Under the pieces are notes generated by a model, which was not told the DNA's origin, did not search any database, and worked only from the letters and a program-made list of their open reading frames with translations. A DNA stretch of 64,000 nucleotides from Cercophora sp. LCS_1. Taxonomy: Eukaryota > Ascomycota > Sordariomycetes > Sordariales > Lasiosphaeriaceae. Below, piece after piece: positions 1-10,670 of the stretch; positions within the stretch are counted from its first letter, which is position 1, and each line of letters begins with the position of its first letter. The stretch lies in the NCBI GenBank assembly GCA_036250225.1, contig JAPZLL010000018.1, positions 124,001 through 188,000 of the forward strand. The letters run 5' to 3'. A program made the position numbers and the translations under genes.

Positions 1-147
1 ACGGCACCGCACGTCGCGCACTTTGGGTTTGAGTCGGCTTGTACCGTGACGCTTGGCGACTGGCACGTCGTGAGATGCCATCGACTCATTATGGGAGTGA
101 CTGATGTCGAGCACGTGTTGCGCAAGTTGAGGATCTCGTTCGTTTGA
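1..147 (+). CDS. 3' end of an unidentified gene (partial)
   Basis: Frame 1 is open from the first base of the window to a TGA at 145-147, giving 48 residues with an ordinary amino-acid mix (for example the run GDWHVVRCHRLIMGV). It would be the C-terminus of a gene entering from the left. No family is recognised, and a 48-codon open frame is weak evidence by itself. Confidence 0.25.
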   Translation, partial: TAPHVAHFGFESACTVTLGDWHVVRCHRLIMGVTDVEHVLRKLRISFV

Positions 148-600
148 ACCCGGAGTGCGGGGAATCAATTGTGGCTTGCGAGATTGTAATCTCTGGCTGG
201 TCAATGGCAAGCCGTCCTGTATGCAATATGCTTCTATGCAAGTACTGAGTCAGTCAACGGGTAGCTCAGCCTGCCTAGCCTCGACAAAACGCCAATTTCA
301 GTTTCAACGAGGGTTTCGAAATTCACGTACGCATACGTTAGGTGGTGAAATGCCAAGCGTTTGCTGTTGGCTAGGTTTGGGTCATGCAGGGTCTTATTCA
401 TCAACCAGCGGAGGGAGCAGATTTAAACTGGGAGCAAATGTCTTTTTGCGGCCCGGCACGCGAGTTGGTGGTGTTCTGGCCATGCGACCGGTCGTGCAAA
501 CCGTTGCATTCCGCGGGATATCGTGGCTTCATCTCGAAGTTGGGCGTTGTCGAAGGCCGTACCTTGGAAGCGAAAGTGGATTTCTTGAACGACCAGAACC
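148..600. other. Intergenic; no gene seen
   Basis: Short open frames exist on both strands but none shows a recognisable domain. This is the 3' flank of the P450 pseudogene on the minus strand. Confidence 0.5.
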
Positions 601-2323
601 CTACGCCAGCTTTCTCTTCTCAATCCTTACCCAAAATCCCGACTGCACCAACATGCCAGTAAAATAGTTTTGAATCGGCCTCTCCACATCAACGACGGTA
701 AACTCCCGTCTTCGCAAAACCTACATCATCGCCTGTTAGCACACGTTTGTCGAACCCCGGGGTGCCGCAAGTCGATGGATGGATGTACTCACTTCAAACA
801 CTACCTTCCCCATCTCTACCATCGCAATCCCCCTCCCAAGACACCCCCACCGTCCCGAGGCAAACGCTAGTTCCACCACAGTCTCCATCCACGACAACTT
901 CTCCTTGTCCGCCTTCAACCACCTCTCAGGACGAAAAACCTCACCATCCGCGCCAAACACCTCCCTGCTCCTTAGCACCGCGCACGCGCTCCAACAGACG
1001 TTTGTCCCTGCAGGGATGCGTACCCCACAAATAGTCGCGTCAGATTTGGAGACCCGGGGCATGATGCCGTGGATAGGAGGCCATATTCGAAGGGCTTCCT
1101 TGAGGGTAGCTTGGAGGAGAGGGAGGGAGCGGGTCTCAGCGTCGGTGATGACAGGGGAGGAGATGGAGCCGTTTGAGAGGGCGGTAGTGATTTCGGAGAT
1201 GAGGGCGAAGTAGAGAGACGGAGAGGTGATAATGTGGGCTAGGGCGGTCCGGATTGTGCAGGCGGTGGTGTCAGAGCCGGCGATTCTGAAAGGGGTTGAG
1301 TAAGGAGGAATTGGGTAAGGAGAGATTCTGGCATTATGGGGCCAAGGAAACGTACACTTGGAGGACGGCTTCTGCTTCGGCGGTGCGTTGGTTCACGCCG
1401 TGTTTGATGAAGAACCAAGTATATCAGGGGCTTCAATCTTGCCGGGTCCGAACCGCTTCGCCACGAAGGCCTTGGCGATCCTATGGTTCTGTGTTAGTCG
1501 CTCCGTGTCGCGATATCGCTGATCAAGGGGGAGAAAGGAGTAGTACGTACTCGATCAACTTCCTCAACCCAACGGGATCCCTCGCCGAGGGCATGACAAG
1601 GCGCCTCAAGAGTCGCGACTGTAACAAGTCGATGACCAAAGGACGCATCGCAATGACCTACATCATCGGTAACGAGGCCTCGGATTGCTCGATGTAATGC
1701 CACTGATCAGCATCACCATCGAGAAATCCCAGAGTCTCGCCAAAGGCAATTTGCCCACTGATATCAAGGGCCACGAACTAGATCTTGCGAGCCAAATCAC
1801 ATGGCCGGTACTCGGTCTCGGTAGAGATGTGTTTCTCATCAATTAGCTTGGAAAGGCGTATGATGCCCGCGTCAACTGTCTCATGGATGCCTACGACACC
1901 CCTCCCACTGTAGCCGGGGGCGAACTTTGCCCTGTAGGCGACCCGGTCATCATCACCACACATGGAAATCAGCGTGTCATTTGGCGGGTCCAGTCTGAAA
2001 CCCTTGTACCAAGTGGCCCTGTCGAATGGGGAACGAACGGCCCAGAGCTTGCGAATCTCGGCGGGATCGCAGCAGACAACGAAGTTGGGCGCGATGCGGA
2101 AGACAGGGCCGTACTTTTCGCGGAGATTGTCAAGTTCCTTGAACGTTTCGCCTCGCCAGGTCTTGCGGATAAGCCATAGATCAGTCCAACCCGCAAGCCT
2201 TGGTCCCTTAATGTGTTGAAGACGGTAGTACGTCCGGGTTTGTTGACTGACGGCGTACGCAGCAAGAAGGGCCAAGGCCCACGTTACTGGGTAGGAAATG
2301 ACGGATTCTACAACAAAATCCAT
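601..2323 (-). pseudogene. Cytochrome P450 (pisatin-demethylase-like), inactivated
   Basis: Membrane-anchored fungal P450 monooxygenase of roughly 503 residues. The start at 2323 gives an N-terminal hydrophobic anchor followed by a KGPRLAG-type proline-rich hinge. Downstream come the I-helix AGSDTT motif, the PERWL region and the haem loop FASGRWGCLG with its Cys ligand. Inferred introns are 1481-1550, 1286-1355 and 721-792, all with good GT-AG borders, so the C-terminal exon (LRRREFTVVD...) runs to a stop at 601-603. The frame is broken three times: TAG at 1778-1780 where P450s of this type often have Gln (ARKI[stop]FVALDIS), TAG at 1658-1660, and a one-base loss near 1411-1414 (between LGS and FIKHG). 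Exon lengths sum to 1511, one short of a multiple of three. The first TAG fits a CAG-to-TAG change in CpA context. Sequencing error could explain the indel but hardly both stops. Confidence 0.85.
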
Positions 2324-4063
2324 CTCGGAGACTGAAGAGGTGTTGGGTGCGATGGAGAACAAGGTGTCATTTTTGAGGAAACTTGATGGCGTGACGAGGT
2401 TCCCCGCACTTCGTGGCATCTTTCCAAAGAGTCTCCGTGTTTCGTCGCAATTGGTTCTACTCAAACGCACAAGGTACTTCCTCTCACGGAAATTGACCGG
2501 GACTACTGCAAGCCGCCCCTATCTCCTAGTAAGCTCCTTGGCTTTTCTCACAGGCCACAGCCGACTGAATTGCACACCCTTCAAATAACTACGATGCTGC
2601 AGCACAAGCCTCGCCCCAAAAAAAAAGCGTAGAAGTGGTCTTCAATCCCAGCAGATTCTTGAGGCGAAACTCAGCACACCAGACGCCCAGTACATTGACA
2701 CTTTCCTGCTGCTTCTCCTGAAATGGTGACGCGCTTTGAGGGAGGCCAATGTTAGCCGTTGTTCCCTAAATCAGTAGCAAACAAGCTACAGGAATTAAAC
2801 TGGGTAAACGTGCTGAGCCGCTGACGAAGCCACAACTGCATTTAGGTGCGCGATCAACGTCGCTAAAAACATGACATGACCATGTACATTGCCGTGACTC
2901 CAAGGAAGCAAGAGTCTCGTCTCTCACTGGGAGAGCTATCAGCCGGCTAAGAAGGGTGGCTAAGATAAAACGTGTGAATCGCATGGTGGGATGTTCTTAT
3001 AGATTGAGACCCGTTGTTTGGGGGGACAGACGACTCTCGTATGGAGGCACTGGGACCACGAGATCTATACGCCTCTAGCTATTTATCTCAACAGCTCCAT
3101 TGAACGGAATGGAAACTGGGAGGGATAAACTATCCTAGGGCCATGAAGTAATGCTTACACTAAGCAAATATTAATTTCTCTGCTTTCCCAACTCTGTACA
3201 ACCATAACGACGTCATCGCACAGAAATCTCAGGGTTTGTGCCTGGGCTAACAGCTCCCCATCACGCTTTGCTACCTGGTGTCCTTAGGTTTGGGGGCGGT
3301 TCCTACGGCATTACAGTCTCACACGTTAGGTGCAGATGCGACGTACAGTAGCACAACCCTGTGAATGGTCGCTGCGAGTGGGATGCTGTTCGTATTCTCG
3401 GTGTTAAACAGATAATGCCTATCGGCCAATAGGCGAAGCTATCCCAGAGTCCTTGGTCTCTTTACATTTTGCGAAGCAAAGTAACAACCGAGGTGAGGGG
3501 CATGAAGCGGACGACGGGTATTCCATCATCCCGTCTTACGACAAAGTAGATTGCATCCGTGCGACGTCTAAAGTGTGTGGTCTCGTTCTTGCACCCTTTT
3601 AGCCACGAATCTCGGCCTCGGTAGAGCCAGCTCGTCCCATATTCCTGTCTGCAAGCTGCAGTATTTCTCACCTTAGGGAGATCAAGTACCTCCCAACCCT
3701 GAGTTCCTGTCACTACTTGAGCCTCTTGTATCATTTGTCTTTCGGAACTATCAGACAGTTTACTGTTACTGCCATTGTGACTGTTGCCGCTGGAGTTTCC
3801 GGATCCCAGACCTTACCGATTACGAGAATGTGCAATATTTTCTACCACTAGGGCTCTCACGCTCACACTGACGGCTTTTACTTCGTTAGCCATCTCATTT
3901 CACAAATACCGTATTAGAATAAGGCTATAATCCACTCACTGTGGGCGACGTCAGCGCCTGCTGGAATCACTGCACTTTGGAGCTGATGAGTCGTGACCGT
4001 GTAAACGGGGCGTTTTACCCTTCTGTCGGTTGCAGGGAAACTATCTTGGGAACATATCGTTAC
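2324..4063. other. Intergenic; no supported gene
   Basis: This is about 1.7 kb between the P450 start and the 3' end of the secreted nuclease. A 90-codon frame at 3462-3734 on the minus strand has no recognisable domain, signal peptide or homologous pattern. The stretch 3120-3200 is rather AT-rich. No repeats or RNA genes were recognised. Confidence 0.5.
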
Positions 4064-4934
4064 CTAAATCGCTCCATACAAGAGGCGAACAAAAATGCTC
4101 AGCGCCACCAACCAAACGCTTCCCACAATCGAGCTCACTCCCCGCTCAGCCAGAGATGGTGTAACAGAGCCCGCCTCTTGGCAAGTATCAATCATGCTCA
4201 CCAACGCCGCCTTTTCCGCCGGCGTGATGCTCAGCTCCCAGTTATACTTAACCTGTACCCAGCTTTTGGCGTACGTACAGTGAAACGACGTAAGCGGCGG
4301 TTTCCACTGGTCCGGACTCTTGTCGCCTTTTGCCTGGTTCAGGTTATCGGTAACGGCCCACAGCTGCGGCGACGAGATGTCGTTGGCAAATTGTCCGCGC
4401 TTGGTTGTTGCCCACTTGCTCGCGCCGCTAGCCCAAGCGTTCTTGAGTGGCACCATGTGGTCGATATCGACGTCGGACACGGCTTTCCAAGTTTTGCCGT
4501 CGTAAGGAGAGACCCACGTCCCCGACGTGGCGACGCAGGCCGAGTTTGTGATGACATCAGTACCGTCGCGTTTTAAGACGTATTCACTGACGGCAGATTA
4601 GGAATTCTTGCTACCGCACAGTGCAGAGTGTGGCATAGTAAAGGGATTATACCGGGTATTGCAGGTACCGCTTTCGGTGCTCCAGTGAGGAAACAGGTCG
4701 CGGTTGTAGCCGCCGGGGTCGGCAAAGGCCTTCACGCTGAGGGAGGCGAGGTGCGTCTGTGCGATTGATTTTGAGGGAATACCGGGCTAGTTTGGCAGAT
4801 GCGCGACATTTAGACTAATTCGGGTCGGTAAGGGGGAAAAATAATAAAAATTAACCCACAGGTCCAGGTGTGGACGCCGGCGCCGCGTTGATCCCATCGC
4901 TGGCGATCATTAAGAGGAAGACGTACGACTTCAT
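4064..4934 (-). CDS. Secreted HNH-type nuclease, DUF1524 (GmrSD C-terminal-like) domain
   Basis: Predicted 233-residue protein from three exons (introns 4757-4859 and 4587-4652; the frame closes exactly). The start at 4934 gives an N-terminal hydrophobic stretch (MKSYVFLLMIAS) that fits a signal peptide. The body matches the fungal secreted DUF1524 family: GGYNRDLFPHW, CNTREYVLKRDG, the diagnostic DIDHMVPLKNAW with D100, D102 and H103 as likely metal/catalytic residues, then FANDISSPQL and NQAKGDKSP. Related bacterial domains are HNH-fold DNases; the fungal secreted members are presumed nucleases, but activity here is inferred. Family members usually stop near the final conserved Cys (IDTC). 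This one continues with about 35 residues ending in a hydrophobic segment (VGSVWLVALSIFVRLLYGAI), which could be a GPI signal or membrane anchor. Confidence 0.85.
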
Positions 4935-6280
4935 TTTGACATTGGCTGTGATGATAATGGTCAGCCTGCGTTTCGTTTGACCCGGAAGCGGTGCTGCTAT
5001 CTATGTACTCACACCCCCAGCGCCAAGCGGCCCACTGGAATGAACCACGGCGACGCCGTGAGACAGCGCTAAGAGCAGCAATCGGCTACGGCAGCCACTC
5101 ACGTGCAGACACGAGACCACGGCAGCCGCCACGCTAAGCGAGTGTCTGGCACGTGGCGCGCTCTCCAACCCGTCAACCCCACAACACGCCCTCTCGATTA
5201 ACCGTCTTCGTCCTCCCTACTGATTCCCGTGCAACAAACCTCAATTATACAAAGACTAATACAAACCACATGTTGTGTAGGTCGGAGACGGCTTCTTGTG
5301 TTTTCAAGGGCAGGACCCGCCACGATATCTTGACACTTCTGGAGAAGGCGAAGAAGCAGTATTTTGGCCACCGCAGAGAAGATGGCGAGTAGAAGCTGAG
5401 TTAAAGGACCTAGGCTTGGATGGATTCTATCTTCAACTCAGGGTGACCCGATACTTTATTTTTTTCCCAGCTGATTGGGAACGCGTATGTCATTGTTCGT
5501 CGCGTGTATGTTCATACCATAGCTACAATAACCATCACCACAGCGGACAAATCGGTCCCTTCATCTTATTACACGCAAACGCCTCCTTAAAGGCCCTCGA
5601 GTTTGCTGTGGTCCCCACAATCCTCCCCCGGCCAGTTACACGCCCTGCCTATTACAAGTATAGCTTCAGCCCATCATCACTAAGCCACACCAAATGTTGC
5701 CAACTGCTAAGAAAAACAGTTGCTTGTCCGTCCAATCCTCCAGCTCTAGCAGAGCCAAATCTTGCTTATTCCCATTCGGCTTCCGCCTTCAACAGCCACG
5801 TTATTGGTAAAGGTCTTTACCAGCCCGACGGTCATGCCGACAGATGAGCCAAACACGGATTTGGAAGCAAGGTCACATATCATAAACCGAATCATATTTC
5901 ACGCCAGTTAAGTTTCTGCTCGCTGTTACGAATGGCCGAATGGGGTATAAGAAGGTGTGTATCGTCTTGTCTCCCGCTTGGATGGAACCGAACACGTAGC
6001 TCCTCCACGACAGGCGGTTGATTTCCGAGAAAAGATATACCAGAGGTGAATGTTGGCACCGGTGACTCGCCATGTGCGCTGTTGCTAACTTGGACAATGG
6101 GAATCATATCTGATGTACCGGAAAGAAAAGAGTTCAAGGGCCTCGGGCAGCCAACTAACTCCACTAACAAGATGCCTGCCACTGCTGGAGCGCTGGTGAG
6201 CCCGAGCCAATCTGAAATGGCGATGGCCAAATCATACAGAGATTTACGAAAGATGAGAATTCTGGCTTGCAGCCATCCCC
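4935..6280. other. Intergenic; no supported gene
   Basis: This is about 1.35 kb between the nuclease start and the 3' end of the M3 peptidase gene. Open frames of 134 codons (minus, 5892-6296) and 183 codons (plus, 5296-5847) have no recognisable domains and look like chance openings. Confidence 0.5.
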
Positions 6281-8590
6281 TCAAATACCAAGCCACTCAA
6301 AGTAGGGACCACTGCTCGGTTCGCGACCGAGGAAATTGATCAGCGTCTTCATCTCGGGCTGGGAACTGCCGGGCTCAAAAATACCACGGCGGAACCTCCT
6401 ACCGGCCTCCTTCTCTTTGTCCTCCACGCCGCTGTCGAAACCACCAACTTTCCACATGTCCAACGAATGCACCCTGCCGCTGCCATACTGTTAGTTCATG
6501 TTCTGACTCGAGCAACTATTTCAGCATCACTTATAGAACATAGGAGTAGTACCCCGCATCGTACCCACTGACGATCATGCGGAAGACCGACTCGCCGTGG
6601 GCCCACTCCCAGCCATCTCCGACAGCCTCACCGCCGTGCATGCATGTGATTTTGGTGTGCAATTTGTTGTACTCTTCGGCCAGGTTCATGCGCTCGAGAT
6701 CCTCGTGTGTGGCCGGGTGGTGCACGAGGACGTCGTACAGCGAGAGGAAGAGGTTGAACACCTGACCATTGACGAACTGCCTAGGATTCGTGTCTGCCAG
6801 CTCGGCAATGGTTCGATCCGGGAGTTTCAGCGGTGGTTGGTCCGCTGATGGCTCTCGGTTGGCATCAGAACTCTCGGATGATTTTGTCGTCCTTGCCTTG
6901 GTTTTCAGCCACGCATTCTTAAATCCATCACTCAGGGACGAGTAATGGTGCGACAGGGCCTTGATGTAACTCTCCTTCCAGAAAAACCGCTCGAGCATCG
7001 GAGCTGGCGCCTCGCCAAAGTCTCGGTCGACCTCTGACAGGCCCACGTGCTCAACCTTCATGCACAGGGTATGGTGGAGATGGCCTAGTTCGTGGAAGAG
7101 CCTCCGGACGTCCAGCAGGCTCAGGAGCGTTGGGAATCCATCCTCGGCCGGTTTGGGGAAGTTCATGACAAGTATGCAAGATGGATGGAATCGGTCTTCT
7201 TTAGTCAGATGAGAGTAGGCATACCCCCAGCCCAGGCCGTAGCATCCGCGGTGGCCGTATTTACCCTCGCGAGGGAAGAGGTCGAAGTACGCGTACCCGA
7301 GGAACTCCGCCGTATCGTTTGTACCGGCGAGCACATCCCACACCGCATACATCTGCACATCCTCGTGCCAGACCAGCGGCCCTACCCCCAGCTCGCTCTG
7401 CCGTTCGGGAGTTATGCGCTCAAACCGTGTGCCGAACAGCCTTCCGTACAGGTTTAGCAGACTCTCCAGGGTGTTGTGCAGTTCAAAATACTCGGGAACG
7501 CTGTCATGGTCCGGCTTGTCCCTCTGCTTACGGAGGCGAAGATAAAAGTCCTCGTCCCACGCAAACAGCTTCGCATTGTTCCCCATTAAGCCTTCCTCTT
7601 TCTTCTTGATGGCCAGCAAATCGGCCACGTCGGCGAGGGCCGCCGGACGGATCCTTTCTTGGATCTCGGCCAGCAGGCTGGTGACCATCTCGGGCCTCTG
7701 CACCATCTTGTCGGCCGTCTTGTATGCCAGATAGCTGCCGTAGCCGAGCATGCGAGCCAGTGTGTCGCGGGCAAGCACAAGCTCACGGAACAGCGGGATG
7801 TTTTGCGGGAGACGGTTCTTGATGGCGTAGTATATCTTTTTGCGCGTGCCTTCGCACTTGGCGTGGGAGAGGACCTTGTTCGGGTGGGGGAGCTTTGTTT
7901 TGATCCAGAGTTTCCCTTGTTCTTTTTCCAGTCCGGGGCTAGCTGCTGTCGCGGTTTGTTTCTCCAGGGCGGCGATTTGTGCGGGGGGGACGCCGTCTAG
8001 TTCTTGGAGAGAAAGCCACAAGCCGGATGAGTCTTCGTGAAGATTCGACGTGCATTGGCGGACCAGCTCCTTGATCCGCTTGTTGACCTGCTCGAAGGCC
8101 TTCTTGGCCACTGGGTTGGCGATGCCGCACCCATTCATCAACATCTTGCGATGGAGCTTTCGGATGTAGTACTTGGATTGCTCGCTAAGCTGATCGTGGG
8201 AGGCGTCGCCGGAGGTGTCTTCAATCTTTTTCAGCACGGCGTCGACGAGGATGAAGATATCGGCGCGGGAGTACAGCTCCGCGTCGGCATCGTTCAGGAT
8301 CGTGGTGGCGACGTTGCTTGCATCGCGCAGCTCCTTTGAAGGGGAGGTTGATGCGTAAAAGCGTAGGACGCGGGCCTTGGACTGCTTGGCATTTTCGTCC
8401 TGGCTATGGGTAGCATGATGTTGGCGGACGTTGCCTTTTCAGGGTGCTGAACATCGGCGACGATCCTATCCCAGATAGCCTTGGTCTGGTCGACGAGGAG
8501 CTTAGCATCCCGAACGAGGGAGGATGCCGTGGCGTCGAAGACAGTGGGCAACTGGCTAGGCCACTTTGAAGGAGCGGTATGGAGGGACAT
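6281..8590 (-). pseudogene. M3-family metallo-oligopeptidase (thimet/saccharolysin-like), frameshifted
   Basis: Zinc oligopeptidase of about 752 residues. The zinc site is intact: HELGH (H500, E501, H504, about 7080-7094) with the third ligand in DFGEAPAPMLE (about E527). Other M3 hallmarks are MNFPKP upstream of the zinc helix and the C-terminal SLDMW...FEPGSS...FLGREPS. The start at 8590 (MSLHTAPSKW) fits the family N-terminus. One intron (6488-6539) joins YYSY to YGSGRVHSLDMW. The frame shifts by one base near 8402, between NIMLPIA and QDENAKQ; exon lengths sum to 2258, one short of a multiple of three. Everything else reads through, so this is either a young pseudogene or a single-base sequence error. 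M3 enzymes cleave short cytosolic or mitochondrial peptides. The sequence is divergent enough to be an extra paralogue and not the housekeeping Prd1 copy (inference). Confidence 0.85.
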
Positions 8591-9535
8591 GTTGGTTGGT
8601 CGTAAAATTGTGTTCGCCGATAGGCCGAAGAGGGGCGAGACTACCAGGATGAACAATTGAGAGGGGGGAGATCAATGGAATACTGAGAGTGGTACTCGAA
8701 CGTGAGAATACGGGAACATGGAGGATTAGCATGAAATCAGCCTGAGGGATGCCCTACGCCGCTGGCGCGCATGCTCGACGCCGATCGCCTGCCGACCCCA
8801 AAGTATTTCCGTGCCAGAAACCACAAGTTAGGTATCGAACTTTGGTGCGGAGTGAAGCCGATCCGACTGTGATCCCGAAACGCTGAATCCCCGCTAAGTG
8901 ATTCCGCTCCATGGAGAGTACCAGGAGCCCCCGCAAAGCGCCGGAGCCATGTCCCGGCGACACTCGGCTCTCGTCAAATTAGCCCTAAGCTCACTGTGCT
9001 TTTTCGCACCGGTCATGCTCTACGGCGTCAAGTCGGCACGTCCACTATCCGATGCAGATTGCACCGAGCTCCTTTTCTCGGGTTGTAAGTCCTCTCATGT
9101 CTCCTTGTGCAAACCCTGGGGGGCGACAGCACCTGCAAACAAAGCAGTCGACTACCGCTGGGAGAGCTTTACCTTGTCACCGACCATGATATCAGACTTG
9201 GAAACACCAAAGGTTGCGTCGAGGGTCGGAATGATGCTGGTGCATTTAAAGTGCTCGGCCTTGTCTCGGAGTTCACGGGTGCACCACTCAACGCAGTCTT
9301 GGTCTAGAATGCTCTCTGGTTCATCGACAGATAAGAAACTGCAACCGTCATTGCGAAGATCCCACTAGTGTTCGTGGAAATTTGAACAAGTGCGCCAATA
9401 CTCGTTGTTGGGCCGGGAGAGAGCTTCCTGCTCCCACTGCTTGGCACTTCCGTCGACCCCGTTCCATAGGTCGACCAACGTATTTCTTCTCTACTAGTAC
9501 TAACCCGGAAAGCAAACCATCAATCAGCCACAGCC
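8591..9535. other. Intergenic; no supported gene
   Basis: About 0.95 kb upstream of the M3 gene. Open frames of up to 156 codons on the plus strand carry no recognisable motif. It probably contains the M3 promoter. Confidence 0.45.
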
Positions 9536-10207
9536 ATGGCGGTTAACATTCCGTCGTCACAGCAACATTCGGGGCTGGCGACTGCCAGACTGATTGCAAA
9601 AGCAGGAGATCTCACAGCCGATCAAGAGTTGATGTGCGACGACTTGATCATCAAGCTAAACGAGGTGCTGGGTGTTCCAGCCGCCACTTGCGACATTGGA
9701 ATCCGACCGCGCGGGCCTTGGGGCTCTTGTCTTTGAGAAGGGCTGGGGTACCAACCGCCCGATCACTCAGTCTGGGGCGCTCCGCTCCCGACGCGGAGTC
9801 GACATGAGCTCAATGACTGAGGTCGGTACCTGGAAGACCGACCTTCAAGCCCCGTCGACACCCGCTAAGAGAAACAAACCTGGAGAGGCTGTTGTCGACG
9901 CTTACAGACAGACCGGCGCCCCGGCGTTTATCAAGCCCAGCCTCACTGGGGCGGCTTCGGTATCCCCTTGTCGGTCTACGACAAGGCTGGTTCTCACGCC
10001 AGCGCCGGAGACATTACATGGAATGAAGGTTGGACGCTGCAGCGGGCGAGGGCCGTGGCCATGATGCATTGGGATCTATATGGGGTTGAGCGAGTCACCG
10101 AGCACAATTTCAAGCTGGTGGTATGCTGGGCCGAATCAAGATGCAAGCAGGCCAAGCAGTTTCGGTTTTATCTTTCGACAACCCTTCAGTTTTTAGATCC
10201 CTACTAG
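9536..10207 (+). pseudogene. Possible degraded gene of unknown family
   Basis: An ATG at 9536 opens a 66-codon frame (MAVNIPSSQQHSG...). Coding-like sequence then continues in two further frames: EKGWGTNRPITQSGALR and EAVVDAYRQTGAPAFIKPS in one, then HWGGFGIPLSVYDKAGSHAS and ITWNEGWTLQRARA in another, ending at a TAG at 10205-10207. No clean GT-AG introns join these pieces, which suggests a decayed gene with at least two frameshifts. No family is recognised, and chance open frames cannot be excluded. Confidence 0.25.
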
Positions 10208-10670
10208 CTACCTAGGGACTTATGGCAATTAGGGCCCGTGGTGAGGCACTTCTAGATTATGGGGCGTGTCAGTCTTATCGCGCGTCATCATGGTTTTGCG
10301 TCTCTCTACTTATATCACCCCACCCACTTGCCACTGCACCATCGTGGAGGTACATGACTGGTTGTCCACTGCACGCTATTCCGTATACCGCATCAGCCAC
10401 TGGGATGCCCTATTTGTCCGCATGCATTTCATTTCATAGCTTACTTAAGCCAAGTTGTGGTCACCAGACTTCAAAATGGGGAGAGTCATCGGTTTGTGCA
10501 GGTTGGATCATACGACAGCGTTGTTGAGATCAGCGTTGTACGTGTGTCCCCAGGGGTTATTTAATGAAAGTCACCACAGGTTGGGTGGATCACTTGCACG
10601 CACATGAATTGTCTAACTTCGGCTATCTATCTTTGACTCAATCCAATGAGAAATCGCAAACACTGGCAGC
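10208..10670. other. Intergenic upstream of HET gene; nothing recognised
   Basis: About 460 bp containing the presumed promoter of the HET-domain gene. No clear TATA box or repeat was noticed. Confidence 0.4.

Noticed and set aside
1778..1780. Treating the first P450 stop as the edge of an intron
   Set aside because: Sequence after the TAG continues in the same frame with the expected P450 segment (FVALDIS...IAFG), so no intron is needed or possible there.
3462..3734. 90-codon frame on the minus strand
   Set aside because: No domain, signal peptide or splice continuation found.
5892..6296. 134-codon frame downstream of the M3 gene
   Set aside because: No recognisable motif; partly overlaps the M3 terminal exon and reads like a shadow frame.
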